Source: Cryptomeria japonica (Eukaryota; Streptophyta; Pinopsida; Cupressales; Cupressaceae). Taken from it: a stretch of 64,000 nt of DNA. Shown piece after piece: positions 57,191-64,000 of the stretch (position 1 is its first letter; every line of letters starts with the position of its first letter). The stretch lies in the NCBI RefSeq assembly GCF_030272615.1, contig NC_081410.1:501978442-502042441 (forward strand), given 5' to 3'. Below the pieces are notes generated by a model. The model was not told the origin of the DNA and made no database searches. It was given only the letters and a program-made list of their open reading frames with translations. Both the position numbers and the translations under genes were made by a program.

Positions 57191-57669
57191 TGGGTTAGAA
57201 AGTCTGAAGAACCAAGTGGATATGCAACTACACCAGTAACTGCACTAGTAAATCCGCCTATAGAGTAGAGCATTCCTGCACCGATAGGAAATTCAACTGG
57301 TAACTGAGGCATACGCCTTAGGGGTTGGCAAATTCATTGAAAATATTGCATATTCCCCGGAAGAGATCTAGAAAGATATTTGGAGAGTGGTATTGATGAT
57401 TGATGGAGGTTTATCAAGCATAAAAGTGTTAAACTGACATCCGATAGGGTGCACCGCTAAGCATTTATAACAGTAAAGAATTAGGGTTTACTCGTTGATA
57501 AAAAGGGAACATGGACTCATTTTCACTCACTCAAGCAAACCAGAGCAAAGCAAAGACAAATCATAGGCAATCAAGAATGAGTAAAGGCATTCTAAAGGAT
57601 TTCAAGCGATTATCTGAGAAGTGATCAAGATCCTTAAATCGACAATTGTTATCCAGGTATTTCTTTGAA
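57191..57669 (+). other. Spacer between gag and ORF2
   Basis: No pol domain is visible. Stops in all frames. Might be the scar of the deleted pol region or a leader for ORF2. Confidence 0.4.
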
Positions 57670-60175
57670 ATGGCATCTGAATCATCATCTGCTCCTACTT
57701 TCATTGGGAATCCCACTGTTGTTGAGGTTAAGGATAGGCTTAGACCTATTTTCAAGAAAGTTCCTCAAATTGCAATGAAGGAAGACTCGACTGGCATATT
57801 CTCGAGGGTTCTCGATGGCGTAGTTTATGTGGAAGATGTCAGGGCTTATATTCAGTGCATTTTGGAGGATTTAGGCACTGAGGAAATCAAGGGAATGTAT
57901 CAATCTATGATACTATGCAGCTCTAGAACAATCAAGCTAGACTATCAAATCATTGAAGACCTAGGGTTAACCGGAATCATGTATATACCGAAATTCAAAG
58001 ATGAAATGATTAGATATGTTCTTAGCAAGGTCCATAATGAATTCATCTGGCTGGACTGGCCTCACATGATCACCAAAGAAGCAATTCAAGCAATCATCGG
58101 TTTACCCAAAGCCGAGCAAGAACTAGGGAAGAATATCTCCAACACTGAGGTTGAAAAGCTCACCAACGCAACCCATGATGGAAGGTCAATGAGAGTCATC
58201 ACCATTAAAGATACAAATATGAAATTTTCTAGCATGATCATCGGCTACAAGATTAAAGATGCAATCACCAGCAATGGCAGCTACAACAACTGAAGTGAAA
58301 AGTGCTCCTGAGGTAAAGAGGCTAGCAATTTTCATATCTCCTATCACTTATGACTCTAATGTAGAGGATAATCAACCTCTTTCATTCGGAAGGGTACAAA
58401 GGAAGAAAGCTAACAAGCCCTTAGTAGAAGAGAAGAAGGTGGAGCCAAGGAGGAAGCTAGTAAGAAAGGTAACAACGACATCACACCTTGGGAAAGGAAA
58501 CCTACTCAGAAGAGGAAGCCTACTCCATCCTCTCCTACAACCCCCAGTAAGAAGAAAAAGAGTGACATAGATGAAGCAATTGAATCTGGTAATGTTACCA
58601 TCATCCCCCCCAATGACTTGTGCAGAATTAATAGATGAGGTAACTAAAGATGGAATTTTGAAGAATGTGTCAAATTTATATGAGAATTTAGATGATAATG
58701 AACAAAATGAAATAGAAGAAACAATTTTGTTACATTTACACATATATAAGAAGGCTTTGGTAGAAATTTTGAAGCAAATTCCTTAATCATTGTATAATAA
58801 GTTAGATGCAAGGAGATTAGATGCAATCAAGAGGAATAGAGAGATTAAAGAATTTGAACTTTAAGTCATTTGTGGTACTATAAATAATGAGGAAATGAAA
58901 AGATGTATAGAAGTTGTAAATAGAACAATCTTTAGCATCAAACCCTGGAAAATAAGCTTAATGATGGGCAGAGTCAATGAAATAATAAATGAGACCAGAG
59001 ATGGTTGGGCTAAATTCTTCCAAAAGAATCCTAATTTCCTTACTTCTCAAGGAGAATTTGCTAAGGCAACAACTCCTACCATTCCAGACAGATCTAAAGG
59101 GAAACAAATTTTGGGAAGCTCAGATCAAATTTTGAATGAACCGACAGATAAACCTAAAGTTGATGATAGTGTAAAGACTAAACAAACAGAGACAACATGT
59201 GTATAGTTTGAGCAAGGTAATGTATAGGATACATATAAAATTATGGATAATGATCCACCGATAGTAATAGATACTACACCAAGTGGCAAAGCCATCGGTG
59301 CAAAAGAGGCAGAGATAAGGGATACATCTAGAGAGGATAAGGAAAAGAAAGAAAAGGAAAAGGAGAATAAACCAACAGTTGATTCCTCATCAAAACTTCT
59401 AGCAATTGACACTTCTCAAGTTGAGAATAAATTAATCACAGAGAGGAGTACCACAAAGCTAATGATGATGGCTGCTCAAAAGCTAATTAATGAGGGATTT
59501 GTAGACAAAGGAATAATAGATCAATCAACAATAGTTTAGCATAGATTGATTCCTGAATATATGATTGAAAATGAAGCAAGCCCTTCCAGTAAGCTTAAGG
59601 TATTGATAGAGCACATATCTAAAAACTGTCAATCATTACAATAGATTTCCGACCGGCAAGCACTTGAAAGATTTACTTTGGCTAAGAAAGCCGCTTTTGA
59701 CTAGATTATTGAGATACAAAAGAGGAAGGTTGAATAGAAACTTTATACTTATTGAAAATTCTTTAAAATAGTCTACTAACATCTTCAGGGTCTATTATAA
59801 TATAGAAATTCTTACAACAAATGTAGATAAGAGGATAAAGGAGTTACAAGAAAATATTACTAATATTGCTAATTCTTTTGACGGACTAACTTCACTTACA
59901 ACATCTATTGATGGATAAATTTTTACTTTGGAGAACTAAATTTTTTCTTTTGAAAAGGAAAGAGACAAGATCATTCGAAGAGCAAGGAGTCTCAGAGGTT
60001 TGGTGAGTCCAAGATTGGATTCACTTGGTGTACATAAGAGGTAATGCATGGATATGCTTGCGAAGCCCACATCGGCAGAAGTCACTGAGAAAGAAACACT
60101 TGTACATTTGATGAGTGGACTTGTATCCATATCTGAAACATTAAAAACATTTGGGATACCTATATACAATTGCTA
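57670..60175 (+). pseudogene. Large second ORF of the non-autonomous element, function unknown
   Basis: From the ATG at 57670 an open frame of 207 codons begins MASESSSAPTFIGNPTVVEV and contains KDRLRPIFKKVPQIAMK, VYVEDVRAYIQCILEDLG, EFIWLDWPHMITKEAIQAII and GRSMRVITIKDT. After a frame change near 58250, a second frame continues to about 59539 with only a few stops. It has helical Glu/Lys-rich stretches (CAELIDEVTKDGILKNV, ETRDGWAKFFQKN, REDKEKKEKEKENK). Further fragments (RIKELQENITNIANSFDGL, EVTEKETLVHLMSG) run to about 60175. The total of roughly 800 residues looks helical with coiled coils at the C-terminus. I recognise no catalytic motif. The N-terminal part is reminiscent of proteins annotated as plant transposon-associated, but I cannot name the family with certainty. 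Confidence 0.6.
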
Positions 60176-60424
60176 GAGAAAGCTTATCCAGAAATCTTGA
60201 AATTGGTCAATCTCCGGTAAAGTAATCTCTAACAATTATTTCACCGGTCTTTGACATTGATGCCAAATGGGGAGTATATGTATGTGGAAAATATGTATAT
60301 AATCCTAGGGGGAGGATATCAGACTGAGAGTATATTACAAACATAGTCAATCAGCTCAGGGGGAGCATGTTTCAGTTGAACCAGCAGGGAATCCATTTTT
60401 CACATGAGTGTTTCCATCAATTCC

Positions 60425-60435
60425 AAAGGGGGAGA
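60425..60435 (+). other. Polypurine tract
   Basis: aaagggggaga, one base before the 3' LTR start TGTTGG at 60437. Additional aggggga-type tracts occur at about 60306 and 60357, and a tggggag tract at about 60265. Confidence 0.85.
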
Positions 60436-60436
60436 T

Positions 60437-61347
60437 TGTTGGCAATTAAAACTCATTGGATTCATATGTTGTCATTGATGGCAACAAGATTCTCTAGAAG
60501 GCATATACTGGCAGATACCAACATTGGAGGCATACACCAATAAATACCGACATTGGAGTAATCAGGGTCATCACCAGCAGCGGTACCAACATCTAACACT
60601 TCAGTGAAGCCGACATAAGTTTGGGATCTGAAAGGTTTTATTTGTAAAATTATTTTGTAATTATTGTATAGAGCCAACATTGAATATCTTTTTTATTGTA
60701 AGCCAACATAAGGCATATTGTTTGTAGTGGGTATATAAGTCAATTTATTAGATCATTTTGATATAAGACAAGGAAGAAGAATAGTGTGATGCGAAGGATA
60801 TGCATGTAGTTCATTTGTATGGGAAAATTATATCATGCAATGACTAGTAAATGGTTTGTAAAGCATTCCTGGAGGAAAGGAGATACCGATAAAAGGGTTT
60901 AGGGTTTTATAAACCGATACAGAACAAAGCTATAACCAAAACTCTTTTTGGCATTGCAGATGCATTTTGTGAGTTCACCATTGCTGTTTTATCTCAGCAA
61001 AATCTTGTAGTCAGTGAGACTCTTTTGTGTTGAGCAGTGTTCTCTAGGCAGTGTGCCTTCCTACATGTGCAAGCCCCCATGCTATGTAATATCTCTCATA
61101 TGGCCAGTGAATTGATATTGTGGGTCACAAATCCCACTGTGGTTTTTCCTCTTTGAGTTTTTCCATGTATAAAATCTAGTGTGTTATGGTGTTCATTCAT
61201 GTGTCTAGTTTATTTACTTCATGTTATATGTTTCTTCATTTACTGGTTTATATGTGTATGTTGTAATAAGGTAAAATCTTATAATATCGACAGAACACTG
61301 ATTCACCTCCCCACTCTTAGTGTTCTTGGATTCCTTGTATTCCAACA
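60437..61347 (+). repeat. 3' LTR of the gag/ORF2 element
   Basis: 911 bases, same termini as the 5' LTR, with many scattered differences (more than in the pair at 16154/19532, by eye). Confidence 0.9.
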
Positions 61348-61352
61348 CAATC
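61348..61352. repeat. Target-site duplication, right copy
   Basis: caatc, matching 55172-55176. Confidence 0.85.
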
Positions 61353-62050
61353 ATCCTCTCTACAACAAGACACTACTTCATCTTCTTTCAAGATGGAAAT
61401 ACACCTAAGAAGGACAAGCCAACTTGTTCATATTTCATGAAATTCGGCCATGATGAGCATCATTGCCACTCTAAATAAATTGATGAGTTAAAAAAAATCA
61501 TTAAGAACAACAACATCGATTTTCCATCCACCTACAATAAGAAGGATTCATCTCCTTCCACTTCCTCAAACTCAAAAGGAAAAGGGTAAGCATTTATGGA
61601 AACAATAGGTTCTTCACAATAATGGATATTTGAGTTGAGTTCCTCTCATCACATGGGTTCTACAAGGGAGTAGTTTTCCTCATTGGAGCCATCAAAGGTA
61701 CTTCAAACTTTACTTTATAATTATACACAAGTGGAAGTTGAAGGGAAGGATTTAGTTGACATGGATGATGTAACATTTGAGAATTTTCAAGCTATGTTAC
61801 TAACTTGAGAACCAACCTTATTTCAATCTACCAAATTACCCACTATGGAAATCGTAAGAAAGTTCAGTTTAGACCTAATTCATTTTTGTCAAAGAACTTG
61901 AGATTGATACACTGGGAGTAGCAGGACAAGACAATCACAATATGGATTTATTCATTCTCCCATTTTGTGTCTTGATCTACTTATATCACCTTCCTCACTC
62001 ATTCAAATTCAAAAAGGGCATGCGAAGTTTGGACATCTCATTTACTGCTA
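61353..62050 (+). pseudogene. Copia gag zinc knuckle and protease region (heavily decayed)
   Basis: Near 61407-61478 the frame KKDKPTCSYFMKFGHDEHHC carries a CCHC knuckle with the second Cys changed to Phe. It is the continuation of the gag interrupted at 55176. Ser-rich linker and broken protease-like sequence follow, with stops in all frames. Confidence 0.55.
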
Positions 62051-62990
62051 TCTTTAGTAGCTAATCTCCAAGGACATGGTCATGCAAGTCTACCTCAAAT
62101 CAAATTTTTAGAAGGTATATGCTCAAGGTGTTAAATGGACAAGCATCCTAAAGAGATGTTTGATAAAGGGAAGTCTTGGAGAGATTTGGAAGTTCTTCAT
62201 TTGGTTCACAGTAATGTAGCAGGCCCATTTCCGGACCCATCATTTAGCAAGGCCCGTTATGTCCTCACCTTCATTTATGACTACATCTACTTCACTTGGG
62301 TCTACTTTCTTATTCGCAAGAGTCATGTGTTTGATATATTTATAGCCTTCAAGGCTCATGTTGAGAAGCAATCAAGAAAGATAGTCAAGATTCTCCACAT
62401 AGACAATTAAAATGAATATGTGAACAATAGACTTTAATTATTTTGTACTCTTGAGGGGACTAGTCTTCAACACTCACTTGTCTACACTCCATAATAGAGA
62501 GGTGTTGTAGAAATGAATAATATAACCTTTAAGGGGATTTCTAGCTAAATGATTCAAACTCATTATCTTGGTCAAACTTTTTGGCCAGAACCTATTACTT
62601 GTGGGCCACAAAAGCTATCAGATTCCCCACAAAGATTTGAAGGGTATGAATCCTTTTGAGGCTTGTTGTGGTAGATAACTGGTTGTGAGACACTTCAAGG
62701 CCTTTAGGTGTCTATGATGGGCTCACATTCCTCAACAGAAGTGAAAGGCATGGGAACCTTAGAGTATGCCTTGCATATCTATTGGATATCTCAAGGGTGT
62801 TAAGGCATATAGACTTATGGATCTAGAGACACATAAGGTATTCATTGAGAGGAGTTTTCACTTTGAGGAAATCTCTCCTAGCTTGGCCTCTCATCCTGTT
62901 CATCCTTCTACCATAGTGGAAAGTAATGATAGTGACTTAGATGATTATTCTGCTTCAACTTTGACTTGTAGGCTCACATCTCCATAGGGT
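62051..62990 (+). pseudogene. Copia GAG-pre-integrase and integrase (broken)
   Basis: GHGHASLPQIKFLEGICSRC near 62070 is the GAG-pre-integrase end and integrase finger. The open frame 62135-62410 has MDKHPKEMFDKGKSWRD, VLHLVHSNVAGPF (first catalytic Asp replaced by Asn), YVLTFIYDYIYFTWVYFL and KILHIDN with the second Asp. Decayed QHSLVYTP and GVVEMNN segments follow (about 62470-62520). 62766-62987 is the downstream CISIGYLKGVKAYRLMDLET linker before RT. Confidence 0.75.
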
Positions 62991-63169
62991 GCACTTGAAG
63001 TTGACGAAGCTTGCCCTTCATCTCCTACAAGACCTTGTTGGTCTCAATAGACTCTTTAGTTAGTGGTTTTTCTTGTTGGGGATCCTTCAGATACTCAAAT
63101 AACTCAATCACGACATTAGGATCTTCCACATGCTTACATTACTTCAACTTTTGATCCACAATCCTTTGA

Positions 63170-64000
63170 GGAAGCATTAGGGGTTCTTGAGTGGGATTCA
63201 ACAATGGAGGAAGAGTATAGTTCCATGATGAGGAACAACACATGGGAGTTAGTCCCCCTCCCTAAGGGGAGAAAGATGGTTTAATGTTACTAGATCTATG
63301 GTACTAAGTTTATAGTAGATGGTAGTGTAGATAAGTAGAAAACTCAACTTGTTTAAAAAGGTTTCTCACAAGTTCCTGGTGTTGATTATACAAAGACAAT
63401 TGCAGTTGTAGCTAAGATGAACTACATTCACTTGACACTAGACATTATCGTAACTCATGGTTGGGTAATATATCATATGAATGTGAAGAATACATTTCTT
63501 CATGGGGATCTAGAAGAGGATATTTACATGCAGCAACTGCATGGATTCATTCACGGTTATTTTTTTTTGTAGATTAAGGAAGTTCTATCTATGGCCTCAA
63601 GTAGGCTCCTACGGATTGGTATGCCAAGATGGATTCCTTTCTTCTCTCCATAGGGTTCACTGGGTGTCATTCAGATTTGTATGCTTACATTTTATAATAG
63701 GATGACTCTCATTTTATACTTGTGCTCTATGTTGATGACTTGATCATTATGGAGAGTACCCCATCAATCATTGGAAGTGTAAAATCATCTTTGCATGTGA
63801 GATTTGCTATGAATCACTTAGCCCTTTTTCACTACTTTCTTGGAATTGAAATCTCACAATCTTCTTTAGGGATTACTCTTTCTTAGCCCAAGTATACTCT
63901 TGATCTTTTAACATGGTTCCACATGGTTGACTGTAAGCCTACACCAACTCCCTTTCTTTTAGAATTCAGGCTTAAGGCTAAGTATTCTACTCCACTTGTT
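63170..64000 (+). pseudogene. Copia reverse transcriptase (RVT_2), partial at window end
   Basis: Fragments in several frames: WDSTMEEEYSSMMRNNTWEL, GFSQVPGVDYTKTIA, VKNTFLHGDLEEDIYMQQL, then the catalytic YVDD at 63728-63739 followed by LIIMESTPS, and HYFLGIEISQSSLGITL with KPTPTPF near the end. This is the Copia-type RT; RNase H and the 3' LTR would follow beyond 64000. Stops and frameshifts are common, but the catalytic box is intact. Confidence 0.8.

Larger units (their letters stand above)
55177..61347 (+). mobile_element. Non-autonomous LTR retrotransposon with gag and a large ORF2 but no pol
   Basis: Full element of 6171 bases: 5' LTR 55177-56081, PBS 56084-56095, gag 56156-57190, ORF2 about 57670-60175, purine tracts near 60249, 60306, 60357 and 60425, 3' LTR 60437-61347. 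LTR ends are TGTTGG...CCAACA and a 5-bp duplication caatc flanks the element. No protease, integrase, RT or RNase H motif can be found in any frame of the 4.35-kb interior, so it depended on an autonomous partner. The PBS, the style of the purine tracts and the coiled-coil gag with several CCHC knuckles suggest a SIRE-like Copia lineage. A related gag remnant lies at 5380-6760. The LTR copies are clearly diverged, so the insertion is old. Confidence 0.85.
53300..64000 (+). mobile_element. Ty1/Copia LTR retrotransposon (right end outside window), split by a nested element
   Basis: A PBS-like TGATATTAGAGCC at 54151 follows a sequence ending CA, so the 5' LTR lies upstream (start not determinable, roughly 53300). 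Gag (54500-55176), zinc knuckle (about 61400), GAG-pre-integrase and integrase (about 62060-62560) and RT (63170 to window end) follow on the + strand in Copia order, integrase before RT. It is interrupted by 55177-61347. The 3' LTR is beyond 64000. Stops are abundant, but the RT catalytic YVDD is present. Confidence 0.8.

Overview
The window looks like intergenic DNA from a very large, repeat-bloated land-plant genome. A gymnosperm such as a conifer is my best guess. That is an inference from the low gene density, the plant-only gene families, the old and heavily decayed LTR retrotransposons nested in one another, and the long AT-rich spacers. No species call can be made from the sequence alone. 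Only two intact host genes are visible: a small N-myristoylation-type DUF4228/PADRE-like gene on the + strand (516-860), and a STIG1-like secreted cysteine-rich peptide gene on the - strand (42845-43264). Almost everything else recognisable is transposable-element sequence.

Layout. 1-2560: first host gene and spacer. 2561-8475: a decayed minus-strand Copia-type element with LTR-like ends, degenerate gag/protease/GAG-pre-integrase, and a second coiled-coil plus zinc-knuckle gag remnant. 9630-9804: a tRNA-derived SINE candidate (-). 10190 to about 22700: a plant L1-type LINE (+) with a GC-rich 5' region, a DUF4283-type ORF1, AP endonuclease, reverse transcriptase (FADD), zf-RVT and RNase H. It is cut in two by a 5.0-kb minus-strand non-autonomous LTR element (16154-21160, TSD ttcac) that keeps only a protease-like ORF. 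22700-26700: AT-rich spacer. 26915-39012: a Ty3/Gypsy chromovirus-like element (+) inserted into an older minus-strand Gypsy copy, whose halves lie at about 26700-26914 and 39018-39531. The Gypsy is itself split by a 4.3-kb DNA element (32796-37081, terminal inverted repeats, 4-bp TSD caaa). That element has no visible transposase and is filled with CGGATATCCG palindromes, mirrored GA/CT tracts and a 2.3-kb array of nested palindromic repeats. 39530-44778: spacer and the STIG1-like gene. 44779-51000: a second complete but decayed Gypsy element (TSD atatc). About 53300-64000: a Copia element (+) running off the window. It is split by a 6.2-kb non-autonomous LTR element (55177-61347, TSD caatc) that encodes a coiled-coil/CCHC gag and a large second ORF but no reverse transcriptase.

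The target-site duplications and interrupted coding frames give a relative insertion order at three nests: LINE before the 16-21 kb element; old minus Gypsy before Gypsy 26.9-39.0 before the palindromic DNA element; Copia before the 55-61 kb element. Most TE reading frames carry stops and frameshifts. The reverse transcriptase catalytic motif is intact in the second Gypsy (YLDD) and the Copia (YVDD), and altered in the first Gypsy. The most unusual objects are the palindrome-filled DNA element at 32796-37081 and the gag+ORF2 non-autonomous LTR element at 55177-61347.
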